Positions 44,117 to 53,685 of a stretch of 64,000 nucleotides of DNA are shown here, piece after piece (position 1 is the stretch's first letter; each line of letters opens with the position of its first letter). Source of the DNA: JAJFJD01 sp965228695 (GTDB taxonomy: Bacteria > Pseudomonadota > Alphaproteobacteria > UBA8366); the NCBI GenBank assembly GCA_965228695.1, contig CBDDIB010000002.1, forward strand, positions 1,240,001 to 1,304,000, given 5' to 3'. The notes under the pieces were generated by a model. It made no database searches. It was not told where the DNA came from and saw only the letters and a program-made list of their open reading frames with translations. Position numbers and translations under genes: made by a program.

Positions 44117-44871
44117 TAGCGTTGCCGCAGCTTCCGCATGCCGCCGAGCCAGCGGTCGACGTCGTTGGCCTTGCGCCGCATGTAGTCCAGCACTTCGGCA
44201 TGCGGCAGAATCAAGAAAGTCTCGTCCGTCATGGCCTGCACCACGGATTCCGCCACCACGTCGGCTTCCAACATGCCGTCCACCGCGGCGACCCGGCCCT
44301 CGCGCCCTTCGGTCATCGGCGTGCGCACCGCCTGCGGGCACAGCACCGAGACGCGCACGCCCCGGTCGCCGTAGCGGATCGCCAACCATTCGGCAAAGGC
44401 GACCGCCGCGTGTTTGGTGACGGTGTAGGTCGCGGAATCGATATGCGACAGCAGTCCCGCCGCCGAGGCGGTGTTGACCAGGTACCCTTCGCCGCGGTCG
44501 GCCATCTTCTCGGCGACGGCGCGGGCGGCATGCACATGCGCCATGACATGCAGGTTCCAGTTCAGGTTCCAGTCGTCGTCGGAAACATGTTCGTCGCCGA
44601 TGTCGCAGATACCGGCGTTCGAGCAGAAGATGTTGACTGGTCCGTGCTCGGCCTCGGTCTGTTCGACCAGGGCGGCGATGTTGGCGGCATCGGTCACGTC
44701 GCAGACGACGGGGATCGCGCCGCAGGACTGCGCGACCGCCTTGAGTGCGTCATCCTGAAGGTCGACGGCGATGACGGCCTTGGCTTTCTCCGCCATGAAA
44801 CGCTCGGCCAACGCCCGGCCTATGCCGCTCGCTGCGCCCGTCACCACCGCGACTTTGCCTGCAATCTCCAT
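44113..44871 (-). CDS. Short-chain dehydrogenase/reductase
   Basis: A 252-residue classical SDR. Cofactor loop VVTGAASGIGRA (residues 9-20), VCDVTDA, structural FCSNAGI, catalytic Ser (VNTASAAGLL) and YTVTK (about 152-156) are all present. It oxidises or reduces an alcohol/ketone with NAD(P). ATG 44871 has GGAGAG seven bases before. It follows, 38 bases after, another SDR gene in a leftward pair. Confidence 0.87.
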   Translation of the reverse strand: MEIAGKVAVVTGAASGIGRALAERFMAEKAKAVIAVDLQDDALKAVAQSCGAIPVVCDVTDAANIAALVEQTEAEHGPVNIFCSNAGICDIGDEHVSDDDWNLNWNLHVMAHVHAARAVAEKMADRGEGYLVNTASAAGLLSHIDSATYTVTKHAAVAFAEWLAIRYGDRGVRVSVLCPQAVRTPMTEGREGRVAAVDGMLEADVVAESVVQAMTDETFLILPHAEVLDYMRRKANDVDRWLGGMRKLRQRY

Positions 44872-44909
44872 TCGGTCTCTCCGTGATCCGTCTCGCTTCG
44901 ATTTGATGT

Positions 44910-45731
44910 TTATAGCGGTCGGTCGGGTGCGACGCGATCCTGCAGCCACGTGCCCGAGCGGCCATGGTCGATCGGGATGGATGTGCCGGTGATATCGAAG
45001 GAGCTGTCCTGGCATAGGAAAGCGATGAGTTTGCCGGCCCGTTCGGGCAGCACGAAACCGCCCGGTTGGCGGCGGCGCAGAAGGTATTCTTCCGCCGCGG
45101 CGTCGAAACCGATGCCCTTCTCCTCGGCAAGCTGGTTCACGAATTTCTCGGAGTTGGGGGTCAGCACCGAGCCCGGGTTGATCGCGTTGCAGGTGATGTT
45201 CAGCGAATCGCTGGTTTCGGCCGCCGTTGCGCGGGTCAGGCCGATCAGCGCGGTCTTGGTCGTGACATAGTCGGCGCGCCCGGTCTGGCCCGATAGGCCC
45301 AGCACCGACGAGATGTTCACGATGCGGCCCCATTCATTGGCGCGCATGCCCGGCAGCACCCGCTGCGTCAGGATGAAAGGTGCGGTGAGGTTGACCGCCA
45401 GCGCGTGGTTCCACTCGTCGCGGTCGAAATCGTCGATCTTATGGAAGTAGCGGATCACCGCGTTGTTCACCAGGATGTCGACGGAGCCGAAGGCCGCGAT
45501 GGTCTCGTCCACCAGCGCGTCGATCTGTGCCGCATCCGCCAAGTCGGCGCCATGGTACCGCACCGAGACGCCGTATTCGGCTTCCATCCCGGCGCGCAGG
45601 GTTTCGATCTCGTCGGCATCGCCGAAACCGTTGAGCATGACGTTGCAGCCTTCCGCCGCCAGGACCTTCGCGGTCGCCTCGCCGAGCCCGCGTGTCGATC
45701 CGGTGACGAGGGCGTTCTTTCCGTTCAGCAT
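44910..45731 (-). CDS. Short-chain dehydrogenase/reductase (FabG-like)
   Basis: A 273-residue SDR with the complete catalytic set: VTGSTRGLGEA (residues 9-19), VDILVNNAV, INISSV-type Ser and YVTTK (about 161-165). The C-terminal region is longer than FabG. Substrate unknown. AGGAAA precedes the ATG at 45731. It is divergent from the CoA-transferase gene, across 174 bp. Confidence 0.88.
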   Translation of the reverse strand: MLNGKNALVTGSTRGLGEATAKVLAAEGCNVMLNGFGDADEIETLRAGMEAEYGVSVRYHGADLADAAQIDALVDETIAAFGSVDILVNNAVIRYFHKIDDFDRDEWNHALAVNLTAPFILTQRVLPGMRANEWGRIVNISSVLGLSGQTGRADYVTTKTALIGLTRATAAETSDSLNITCNAINPGSVLTPNSEKFVNQLAEEKGIGFDAAAEEYLLRRRQPGGFVLPERAGKLIAFLCQDSSFDITGTSIPIDHGRSGTWLQDRVAPDRPL

Positions 45732-45905
45732 GCCGATATTTCCTTTTTTGTCTTGGTGGCGGCTCGGTCCAGCTTAGCAAGTCGCGGCGTAGAGCGGGAA
45801 TCGGCCGACCCGCCCCGGTTTCTTGGCCAAGCATGGTGTCTTGGTCTACGCTAACCCCGCCGGTTATGGCCAAAATGAAAACGTCTAGGGAAGGACCGCG
45901 CGCCG

Positions 45906-47132
45906 ATGACCGGCCGGATATTCGATGGTTTGAAAGTACTTGATGTCGCCAGCTTCATCGCCGGCCCCGTCGCCGCGACCTTCATGGCGGATTTCGGCGC
46001 GGATGTGATCAAGGTCGAAGCGCCGGGCGGTGATCCCTACCGCCGGTTCGATCGCGGGCCGGGCATGCCGGCGTCCGATTTCGACTATTCCTGGTTAGCG
46101 GATAACCGGAGCAAGCGCGGTATCTGTCTCGATCTGAAGCATGAGGACGGACAGACCATCTTGCGGAAGCTGGTCGCCGAGGCCGACGTCTTCGTGACCA
46201 ACTTTCCCTTGCCCGTGCGCGACAAACTCAAGTTGACCTATGAAGATCTGAAGCCGGTGAATTCACGTCTGATCTACGCGTCGCTGACCGCCTATGGCGA
46301 GGAAGGGCCGGAAGCGGCGAAGACCGGGTTCGATTCGACGGCACTGTGGGCGCGCAGCGGCTTGATGCATCAGGTGAAGACCGCGCCGGACGCCGCGCCG
46401 GCTCGCTCGGTGCCGGGCATGGGCGATCATCCCACGGGGACCGCACTGTTCGCCTCGATCGCAATGGCGCTCTATCAACGCGAGAAGACCGGTGAAGGCA
46501 GCCATGTCTCGACATCGCTCGTCGCGAATGGGGCCTGGTGGAACACGGTGTATTTGCAGGCCGCGCTGACCGGCGCGGAGATTCCGCCGCGGCCGCATCG
46601 CGATGATTGGTTCAACGGATTGTCCAACCACTATCAATGCCGCGACGGACGATGGTTCATCTTGGCATTGGTGAGCGAGGATAAATATGCCGGCCGTTTC
46701 TTTACGGCGATCGACCGTTTGGACCTGCTCGACGATTCGCGGTTTTGCGACAGCGCGGCGCGGCGGGACAACGCCCAAACGCTTATTGCCGTTCTCGACG
46801 AGGTGTTCCGGGAAAAAGATTGGGCCGAGTGGCAACCGCGGCTCGAGGAACACGGCATTCCCTTCGGCCTGATCAATCGGCCGGAAGACGTGCCGTCGGA
46901 CCGGACTTTCGAAGACGCCGGCGCGGTCGTGCCGGTGGGCTACGATGACGGGCCGGTAGACCGGACCATCGGCACCCCGGTCTTCATGCGCGGCCAGGAC
47001 AAGGTGCCGCCGCGTCCGCCGCCGAGTATGGGTCAGCACAATACGGAAGTCCTGCGCGAGCTCGGATATGACGAGGCGGAGATCGAGCGTCTGGAAGCGG
47101 CTGGCATCGTGCAAAAGAAAGAAACGAGGTGA
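45906..47132 (+). CDS. CaiB/BaiF family CoA-transferase
   Basis: A 408-residue family III CoA-transferase. N-terminal LKVLDVASFIAGPVAATFMADFGA-type start, IKVEAPGGDPYR, RGICLDLKHEDG and the catalytic Asp174 in GMGDHPTGTALF are clear. It moves CoA between acids, activating a catabolic substrate. GAAGGA precedes the ATG. The first acyl-CoA dehydrogenase gene begins 4 bases after its stop, so CoA activation is followed by oxidation. Confidence 0.92.
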   Translation: MTGRIFDGLKVLDVASFIAGPVAATFMADFGADVIKVEAPGGDPYRRFDRGPGMPASDFDYSWLADNRSKRGICLDLKHEDGQTILRKLVAEADVFVTNFPLPVRDKLKLTYEDLKPVNSRLIYASLTAYGEEGPEAAKTGFDSTALWARSGLMHQVKTAPDAAPARSVPGMGDHPTGTALFASIAMALYQREKTGEGSHVSTSLVANGAWWNTVYLQAALTGAEIPPRPHRDDWFNGLSNHYQCRDGRWFILALVSEDKYAGRFFTAIDRLDLLDDSRFCDSAARRDNAQTLIAVLDEVFREKDWAEWQPRLEEHGIPFGLINRPEDVPSDRTFEDAGAVVPVGYDDGPVDRTIGTPVFMRGQDKVPPRPPPSMGQHNTEVLRELGYDEAEIERLEAAGIVQKKETR

Positions 47133-47136
47133 CCGG

Positions 47137-48252
47137 ATGAATTTCGATCTTTCCGACGAACAGCGGATGCTGCGCGATCAGGCACGGCGCTTCCTCGACG
47201 AAAAAGGATCGCCGGATGCCGCCCGGGCGGTTCTGGAGGGCGATGCGCCTTTCGACCGTGACCTGTGGGCCAGCATGGGGGAACTGGGCTGGATGGCGAC
47301 GGCTATTCCCGAAGCCTATGGCGGCGCGGGCTTGAGCCATGAAGAGCTGTGTGTCATCGCCGAGGAATTGGGCCGGGCGATCGCGCCCACGCCGTTCAGT
47401 TCCTCGATCTACCTGGCGGCGGAAGCCATCCTGCTCGCCGGGTCGGAGGAGCAGAAGCAACATTATTTGCCGCTGCTTGCGAACGGCGAGAAGATCGGCT
47501 GCGTCGCCGTCGCGGAAGGCGTTCAGCGTCCCGGTCCCGCCGACGTGAAGGTCCGATTTGAAGACGGGGCGCTGACCGGCGAGAAACTCCCCGCGGCCGA
47601 CGGCGATGTGGCCGATTTCGCGGTCGTGCTGGCGCGGACGGGCGGCGGCGAGCGCGATCTTTCGCTCGTTCTGGCCGATCTCGAGGGTGTCGATCGCACG
47701 CCCGTCGAGACGGTCGATCCGTCGCGCAGCCATGCTCGCATTCGGTTCGACGGCGCGGCGGGCGAGTTGCTCGGCGCGGCGGGGGACGGCTGGGCGGCGA
47801 TGGAACGGGTTTTCGACCGGGCGGCGGTCCTGTTCGCCTTCGAGCAGGTCGGCGGCGCGCAGGCCTGCCTCGACATGGCGACCGAGTATGCCAAGTCGCG
47901 CTATGCCTTCGGCCGGCCGATCGGGTCGTTCCAGGCGATCAAGCACAAGCTGGCGGACATGTATATCGCGCTCGAACTGGCGCGGTCGAATGCCCTTTAT
48001 GGTGCGTGGGCGCTTGCCAACGACGCATCGGATTTGCCGACGGCGGCGGCGGCCGCGCGGGTGGCCGCTATTCAGGCCTATGCGCTGGCGTCGAAGGAGA
48101 ATATCCAGACCCACGGCGGCATGGGCTACACCTGGGAGGTGGACGCGCAGCTCTATTACCGCCGTGCCGCGCTGCTGGCACAGGCGGTGGGCGGCGAGCG
48201 CCGCTGGAAGGACAAGCTGATCGCCCGCCTCGAAACCCGCAACGTCGCCTGA
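47137..48252 (+). CDS. Acyl-CoA dehydrogenase, first of a pair
   Basis: A 371-residue FAD-dependent acyl-CoA dehydrogenase of short type. The N-terminal helices begin FDLSDEQRMLRDQARRFL; RYAFGRPIGSFQAIKHKLAD (about residues 251-270) and THGGMGYTWEVDAQLYYRRA near the end are standard. The C-terminal segment resembles one partner of heteromeric ACADs. Coupled by 13 bases to a second ACAD gene, likely an alpha2beta2 enzyme oxidising the CoA ester from the transferase. Confidence 0.9.
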   Translation: MNFDLSDEQRMLRDQARRFLDEKGSPDAARAVLEGDAPFDRDLWASMGELGWMATAIPEAYGGAGLSHEELCVIAEELGRAIAPTPFSSSIYLAAEAILLAGSEEQKQHYLPLLANGEKIGCVAVAEGVQRPGPADVKVRFEDGALTGEKLPAADGDVADFAVVLARTGGGERDLSLVLADLEGVDRTPVETVDPSRSHARIRFDGAAGELLGAAGDGWAAMERVFDRAAVLFAFEQVGGAQACLDMATEYAKSRYAFGRPIGSFQAIKHKLADMYIALELARSNALYGAWALANDASDLPTAAAAARVAAIQAYALASKENIQTHGGMGYTWEVDAQLYYRRAALLAQAVGGERRWKDKLIARLETRNVA

Positions 48253-48265
48253 CCGGGAGGATAGG

Positions 48266-49495
48266 ATGGATTTCAACGACACGCCGGAAGAAGCCGAATT
48301 CCGTGCCGAGGCGCGGGCGTTTCTGACCGCGAATGCGGAACCGAAGGAGCCGGGCAAGGTCTTTCCCGTCCTCTACGGCGCGGAGGGGCTGATCGATGCC
48401 GCGAAGCCGTGGCAGGCCAAGAAATTCGAGGCCGAACTGGCCGGGATCACGGTTCCCAAGGAATACGGCGGCCGCGGCGGGACCCAGATGCAGCAGGTGA
48501 TCTACAGTCAGGAGGAAGCGAATTTCCTAACGCCACGCGGGGTTTACGAAGTCGGCCTCGGCATGTGCGTGCCGGTCATGCTGACCTATGGGACCGAGGA
48601 ACAGAAACAGCGCTATGTGCCGCCGGCGCTGCGGGGTGAGGAGGTCTGGTGCCAGCTTTTCTCCGAACCGTCGGCGGGATCCGATCTCGCGAACCTGCGG
48701 ACGCGCGCGGTGCGCGACGGCGATGACTGGATCATCAACGGCCAGAAAATCTGGACCTCGGTCGCGCATCTCGCAGATTTCGGCGTGCTCGTCACCCGCA
48801 GCGATCCCAACGCGCCGAAGCACAAAGGCATGACCTATTTCTTCATCGATATGAAATCGCCGGGCATCGAAACGCGCCGCATTAAACAGATCGCCGGGAC
48901 ATCCAACTTCAACGAAGTCTTCTTCACCGACGTGCGTGTCCCCGATAGCCAACGGCTGGGCGCGGTGGGCGACGGATGGAAGGTGGCGATCACCACGCTG
49001 ATGAACGAGCGGGTCGCGGTCGGCGACCGGGCCGCGCCGGATTTCGACGATATCTTCGGACTCGTCCGCGAATTGGCATTGGAAGAAGGGCCCGCCGTAT
49101 CCGACCCGATGGTCCGCGACAAGTTGGCCAACTGGTATATCCAGATGCAAGGGATCCGGTTGACCCGATTCCGCACCATCACCGCGTTGTCGCGTGGCGA
49201 GCGGCCGGGGCCGGAATCCTCGATCAACAAGGTGGTGAACGGCACCAAACGCCAGCAGATCGCGCATTTCGCACTCGACCTGATGGACATGGCCGGCGCC
49301 GTTTACGATGAGGACCTGATGCCGATGAAGGCGTTGTTCCAGGAGGCCGTGCTGTCGTCGCCGCGCGACCGGATCGCCGGCGGCACCGACGAGATCCTGC
49401 GCAACATCATCGCCGAGCGCGTTCTCGGCCTGCCGCAGGATATCCGGGTCGACAAGGACGTCCCGTTCAATGAGGTGCCGGGCGGTGACGGATAG
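48266..49495 (+). CDS. Acyl-CoA dehydrogenase, second of a pair
   Basis: A 409-residue acyl-CoA dehydrogenase. QLFSEPSAGSDLANLRTRAV, WTSVAHLADFGVLVTRSD, GTSNFNEVFFTDVRVP and the end GGTDEILRNIIAERVLGLP are clear. The position of the medium-chain-type catalytic Glu (YEGT) is glycine (AGGT), as in many FadE partners that work in heteromeric complexes. GGGAGG precedes the ATG. Forms an operon with the CoA-transferase and first ACAD; an MFS gene follows after 68 bases. Confidence 0.92.
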   Translation: MDFNDTPEEAEFRAEARAFLTANAEPKEPGKVFPVLYGAEGLIDAAKPWQAKKFEAELAGITVPKEYGGRGGTQMQQVIYSQEEANFLTPRGVYEVGLGMCVPVMLTYGTEEQKQRYVPPALRGEEVWCQLFSEPSAGSDLANLRTRAVRDGDDWIINGQKIWTSVAHLADFGVLVTRSDPNAPKHKGMTYFFIDMKSPGIETRRIKQIAGTSNFNEVFFTDVRVPDSQRLGAVGDGWKVAITTLMNERVAVGDRAAPDFDDIFGLVRELALEEGPAVSDPMVRDKLANWYIQMQGIRLTRFRTITALSRGERPGPESSINKVVNGTKRQQIAHFALDLMDMAGAVYDEDLMPMKALFQEAVLSSPRDRIAGGTDEILRNIIAERVLGLPQDIRVDKDVPFNEVPGGDG

Positions 49496-49563
49496 GGTTT
49501 GCGGTGTGCCGGGACATATGAGGCGGGACAGTCCGGCGGGCTTGCGGTAAGTAGTTGCCAAGA

Positions 49564-50775
49564 ATGACCCGCATATCGACTTTTCTATCCCAGGCTCGCC
49601 AGCGACCGGAAATCCTGCTGTATCTCATGACGGCAGCGGTGCCGCTCGGATTTTCCGTCTGGCAGACCCTGCTCAACAACTTCGCCATCGAACGCGCCAA
49701 TTTCACCGGGGCCGAGATGGGGATCCTGCAAAGCCTGCGCGAGGTGCCGGGATTCCTGTCCTTCTCCGTGGTCTTTGTGCTGCTGATCATGCGCGAACAG
49801 CGGCTGGCGCTGGTGTCGCTCCTGCTGCTGGGGATCGGCACTGCGATCACCGGCTATTTCCCGACCGTGCTGGGTCTCTACTGCACCACCGTGCTGATGA
49901 GCATCGGCTTTCACTATTACGAGACGGTGCAGACGTCGCTGACCCTGCAATGGATCGACAAGAGCCGCGCCGCCGAAACCTTCGGCCGGCTGATCGCGGT
50001 CAAATCCTTCGCCTCGATCGCGACTTTCGGCCTCGTGTGGCTGGCCTTCGATCAGGCCGGATTGGATTACGAGATCGTCTATCTGCTCGGCGGCGGGCTT
50101 GTCGTGGTGATCGCGCTGTTCTGCAGGGTGTGGTTCCCGCGCTTCGCGCAGCCGGTGGTGCAGCACAAGCATTTGGTCCTGCGCCCGCGCTATTGGCTGT
50201 ATTACGCGCTGACCTTCATGTCCGGCGCGCGGCGGCAAATCTTCGTCGTGTTCGCGGGTTTCCTGATGGTCGAGAAGTTCGGCTACAAGGTCGAGCATAT
50301 CGCGATGCTGTTCCTGTTGAACGCGGCCATCAACATGTGGCTGGCGCCGCGGATTGGCCGCCTGATCGCCCATTGGGGCGAGCGCAAGGCGCTGATCTTC
50401 GAGTATATCGGCTTGATCATCGTCTTCGTGGCCTATGCCTTCGTGGATGACAGCCGCGTCGCCGCCGGGCTGTATGTGATCGATCACGTCTTTTTCGCCC
50501 TGGCGATCGCCATCAAGACCTATTTCCAGAAAATCGCCGATCCGGCGGATATCGCATCGACCGCCGGAGTGAGTTTTACCATCAGCCATATCGCGGCGGT
50601 GGTCATCCCCGCCGCCTTCGGGCTGCTCTGGCTGGTATCACCGGCCGCCGTGTTCCTGTCCGGTGCGGTGATGGCCGGGATGTCACTAGTGATGGCGTTC
50701 AACGTCCCGAACCGGCCCGAACCCGGCCGCGAGGTGCTGGTCGGTTGGCGCGGTGCGGCGGCGACGGCGGAATAA
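49564..50775 (+). CDS. MFS transporter
   Basis: A 403-residue membrane protein with about eleven to twelve hydrophobic helices of MFS type. The first helix segment is YLMTAAVPLGFSVWQTLLNN, followed by TGAEMGILQSLREVPGFLSF and a conserved central loop (VVQHKHLVLRPRYWLYYALT). The substrate is unknown, presumably an acid handled by the neighbouring CoA enzymes. ATG 49564 preferred to a TTG nine bases earlier. GST genes follow. Confidence 0.85.
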   Translation: MTRISTFLSQARQRPEILLYLMTAAVPLGFSVWQTLLNNFAIERANFTGAEMGILQSLREVPGFLSFSVVFVLLIMREQRLALVSLLLLGIGTAITGYFPTVLGLYCTTVLMSIGFHYYETVQTSLTLQWIDKSRAAETFGRLIAVKSFASIATFGLVWLAFDQAGLDYEIVYLLGGGLVVVIALFCRVWFPRFAQPVVQHKHLVLRPRYWLYYALTFMSGARRQIFVVFAGFLMVEKFGYKVEHIAMLFLLNAAINMWLAPRIGRLIAHWGERKALIFEYIGLIIVFVAYAFVDDSRVAAGLYVIDHVFFALAIAIKTYFQKIADPADIASTAGVSFTISHIAAVVIPAAFGLLWLVSPAAVFLSGAVMAGMSLVMAFNVPNRPEPGREVLVGWRGAAATAE

Positions 50776-50813
50776 GTCTATTCTGAACCAAATCGTCACG
50801 AGGGAGTGAACCC

Positions 50814-51416
50814 ATGAAACTTTTCTACACCGGCAATTCACCCTATGCCCGCCGGCCGCGCATCGTGGCGCGTGAGGCCGGGCTGATGGATCGTATCGAA
50901 GAAATCGACTCCGGCCCGCTCGGCGGCAGCGACAGCATCCTGCTCACCCACGGCCCCGGCGGGAAGGTGCCGGGCCTGTTGACGGATAACGGCGTGTATC
51001 TCTGCGAATCGCTGATCATCTGCCGTTACCTCAATGACCTGTCCGGCGGCGGCCTGTTGCCGGCCGACGCCAAGGCGTTGGAGGAGGCGTTGCATGTGGA
51101 CGGTGTCGCGTCGCTGCTGATGGATTCGCTGTTCACCCGGTCGCGGGAAAACCGGCGGGACAAATCGGAACAATCGCCGGGCGTGATCGAGATCGAAGCC
51201 GCACGGGCCGGGCGCGCCTATGACGAGCTGGAGACGCTGGCCGGCGGTTTCGGCGATACGGTCCATCTCGGCATGACCACCGCCGTCGCTTCGCTCGGCT
51301 ATGCCGATTGGCGTCATCCGGGCGACGAATGGCGCAAGGGCCGGCCGACGCTCGCCGGGTGGTTCGAACATGTCATGCAGCGTCCCGCCATGGACGAGAC
51401 GAAGCCGATCTTCTAG
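50814..51416 (+). CDS. Glutathione S-transferase family protein (first of tandem pair)
   Basis: A 200-residue GST. The N-terminal thioredoxin domain shows NSPYARRPRIVAREAGL with the Ser/Tyr near the glutathione thiol and GKVPGLLTDNGVYLCESLI carrying the cis-Pro and the E-S pair; the C-terminal helical domain spans about 85-190. Likely conjugates or isomerises electrophiles. AGGGAG precedes the ATG. Nearly four fifths of its residues, by eye, match the next gene without gaps. Confidence 0.9.
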   Translation: MKLFYTGNSPYARRPRIVAREAGLMDRIEEIDSGPLGGSDSILLTHGPGGKVPGLLTDNGVYLCESLIICRYLNDLSGGGLLPADAKALEEALHVDGVASLLMDSLFTRSRENRRDKSEQSPGVIEIEAARAGRAYDELETLAGGFGDTVHLGMTTAVASLGYADWRHPGDEWRKGRPTLAGWFEHVMQRPAMDETKPIF

Positions 51417-51448
51417 GTCTTTAACAAACGGGGACGAAGGAGGGTTGC

Positions 51449-52051
51449 ATGAAGCTGTTCCACGCCGGAAATTCGCCTTATGCCCGGCGGCCGCGCATGG
51501 TGGCGCGTGAGGCGGGATTGATGGATCGTATCGAGGAAATCGACGCCGCGCCGCTCGGCGGCAGCGACAACGTAATTTTCCAACACGGTCCCGGCGGCAA
51601 GGTGCCGGGCCTGCTGACGGATAACGGCGTGTATCTCTGTGAGTCGCTGATCATCTGCCGCTACCTCAACGACGAGGCGGGCGGCAGTCTGCTGCCGACC
51701 GACCCCAAGGCGCGGGACAAGGCGCTGCATATCGACGGCATCGCGTCGCTGTTGATGGATTCGCTGTTCGTCCGGTCGCACGAAATCCGCCGCGATGAGT
51801 CGGAAAAATCGCCGGGCGTGATCGCGACCGAGGCGGCGCGCGCGGAACGCAGCTATGACGAGTTGGAGAGGCTGGCGGGTGGGTTCGGCGACGTGCCGAA
51901 TCTCGGCACGATCACCGTCGTCGCATCGCTGGGTTATGCCGACTGGCGCCATCCGGGGGATGAATGGCGAAAGGGCCGGCCGGTCCTGACCGGGTGGTTC
52001 GAGAAGATGATGGAACGCCCGGCAATGGACGAAACGAAGCCGATCTTCTAG
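51449..52051 (+). CDS. Glutathione S-transferase family protein (second of tandem pair)
   Basis: A 200-residue GST, colinear with the preceding one without insertions. NSPYARRPRMVAREAGL and GKVPGLLTDNGVYLCESLI are the same; differences cluster in the helical domain, which shapes the electrophile site. AGGAGG lies close to the ATG. Recent tandem duplication with diverging substrate is the simplest view. Confidence 0.9.
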   Translation: MKLFHAGNSPYARRPRMVAREAGLMDRIEEIDAAPLGGSDNVIFQHGPGGKVPGLLTDNGVYLCESLIICRYLNDEAGGSLLPTDPKARDKALHIDGIASLLMDSLFVRSHEIRRDESEKSPGVIATEAARAERSYDELERLAGGFGDVPNLGTITVVASLGYADWRHPGDEWRKGRPVLTGWFEKMMERPAMDETKPIF

Positions 52052-52407
52052 CCGGCCGGTGACGTCGACGGAGTTCCGTTGCTGACCTATTCGGGTCCGG
52101 TTCGAGAAACTTGGATATCTCGGTTCGCGTGACCCGTTGAGTTGGTCCTACACTGTGCAAGTTGTAAGGCGTGTCGTGATCTGATGGTCGGGGAATTCTG
52201 AGTGAGGAATGATTTGGCACCGAAACACCGCGATCACTCTTTGATAGGGACATCCGGAGCGGCGCAGGGGACCGAGACAGGGTGCGCGGCCGAGTTTGAT
52301 TTCGTTGCAGTGCCTGATATCCGGCCTCGCACCGGCGGCGGCGCCTCGCTGCGTGTGGCTTTCGGCCACTCTTCTGATATCCTCGGCACCGTGGCGGCGT
52401 GCTAGGC
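52052..52407. other. 356-bp intergenic region
   Basis: Between the second GST and the D-amino-acid dehydrogenase. It is less GC-rich than the surroundings in its middle. An open frame of 67 codons (52202-52405) and overlapping antisense frames exist, but no ribosome-binding site or recognisable motif supports them. No clear terminator hairpin or operator was seen. Confidence 0.45.
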
Positions 52408-53655
52408 ATGGCGGTGCCGGGCCGATCCGTTCATGTCATCGGCGCCGGCGCGGTCGGCGTCTCTACGGCGCTGTATCTGCAACGCGAAGGTTTCCAAGTC
52501 ACCTTGATCGACCGCGACGGGCCGGGCAATGGGTGTTCGGCCGGCAACGCAGGCAATATCGGAATCGCCTCCTTCATCCCGCCGGCGACGCCGGGTATCT
52601 GGCGGCACGCCTTGAAGATGTGGATGGACCCGATGCATCCGCTAGACATCCGCGTATCGCATCTACCGAAGTCCCTGCCATGGTTTCTGCGTTTCGCGCT
52701 GAGCAGCCGAAAGGCCCGATTCGTCGAAGTTTCAGACGCCCTCGCGGGGATCATGCGCTACGCCTTCGATGCCTACGAGCCGTTGCTGCGGGCTGCCGGC
52801 AACGAGGCGTTAATACAACGCGACGGCCGCCTCTTCATCTATGAGACCGAGGCGGGGTTCCGCAACGCGCAGGCATCGCAAGAGCGCCGTCGAGAGAAGG
52901 GTATCGAGGTGCAGGCGCTCTCCGGCGACGAGGTGCGCGAGATCGAGCCGGCACTGGGACCGTCGGTCCGCTTTGGCCACTTTCTGCCGGAAGGCGGCAT
53001 CAGCATCAATCCGCAGCATATGATCCAGGTGCTGGCGCGTTCCCTGGAACAGCGGGGAGGCACGATCGTGCGGGATACGGTGGACGGTTTCGAGATCGGA
53101 CCCGATGGCCCGCGACGAATCCTGACCGAAGGCGGCGGCTGCGATGTCGAAACCGTCGTCGTCGCGGCGGGGGCCTTTTCCGGGGCTTTGGCCAAACAGT
53201 TGGGCTCGTCTATTCCGCTCCAATCCGAGCGCGGTTATCACGTCATGATTCCGGATGGAGGCCTGGGAATGCGCATTCCCGTGGGGGCGGCGGAACGTCA
53301 TGTCGTGATCACGCCGATGGAGCACGGCATCCGCTTTACCACCGGCTCGGAGTTTTCGGGGTTAGACGCGCCGCCGCGTTGGGATTTGTCTTTGCGGATT
53401 TTAGACGGCGCTCGGGCCTTGCTGCCGGAATTGACGGGCGAAGTGGACACTAAATGGCATGGACATCGCCCGGCCACGCCCGACGGTCTTCCCGTGATCG
53501 GCCGTTCGCCGGTTCACCGCAACGTCTATTTCGCCTTCGGGCACGGGCATGTGGGACTCGGCACCGGAGCGATTACGGGCCGATTGTTGGCGCGATCAAT
53601 GGCCGGCAAACCGACCGAGGTCGATTTGACGCCGTTCCGCGCCGAGCGTTTCTAG
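52408..53655 (+). CDS. FAD-dependent D-amino acid dehydrogenase (DadA-like)
   Basis: A 415-residue FAD amine dehydrogenase. FAD motif VHVIGAGAVGVSTALYLQRE (about residues 7-26), GNGCSAGNAGNIGIASFIPP typical of DadA-type proteins, and the C-terminal FAFGHGHVGLGTGAITGRLL are clear. It oxidises a D-amino acid or imino acid to the oxo acid/imine. The start is uncertain: ATG 52408 or GTG 52399. It converges on an aconitase X pair, a combination that fits hydroxyproline degradation, where D-imino acids are oxidised. Confidence 0.88.
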   Translation: MAVPGRSVHVIGAGAVGVSTALYLQREGFQVTLIDRDGPGNGCSAGNAGNIGIASFIPPATPGIWRHALKMWMDPMHPLDIRVSHLPKSLPWFLRFALSSRKARFVEVSDALAGIMRYAFDAYEPLLRAAGNEALIQRDGRLFIYETEAGFRNAQASQERRREKGIEVQALSGDEVREIEPALGPSVRFGHFLPEGGISINPQHMIQVLARSLEQRGGTIVRDTVDGFEIGPDGPRRILTEGGGCDVETVVVAAGAFSGALAKQLGSSIPLQSERGYHVMIPDGGLGMRIPVGAAERHVVITPMEHGIRFTTGSEFSGLDAPPRWDLSLRILDGARALLPELTGEVDTKWHGHRPATPDGLPVIGRSPVHRNVYFAFGHGHVGLGTGAITGRLLARSMAGKPTEVDLTPFRAERF

Positions 53656-53685
53656 ACGCTTGGCGGCGGCGATGAAATCGAGTTG

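Noticed and set aside
52202..52405. A 67-codon frame in the gap before the D-amino-acid dehydrogenase.
   Set aside because: No start-site signal and no motif; its end overlaps the start region of the next gene. Kept only as part of the noncoding description.
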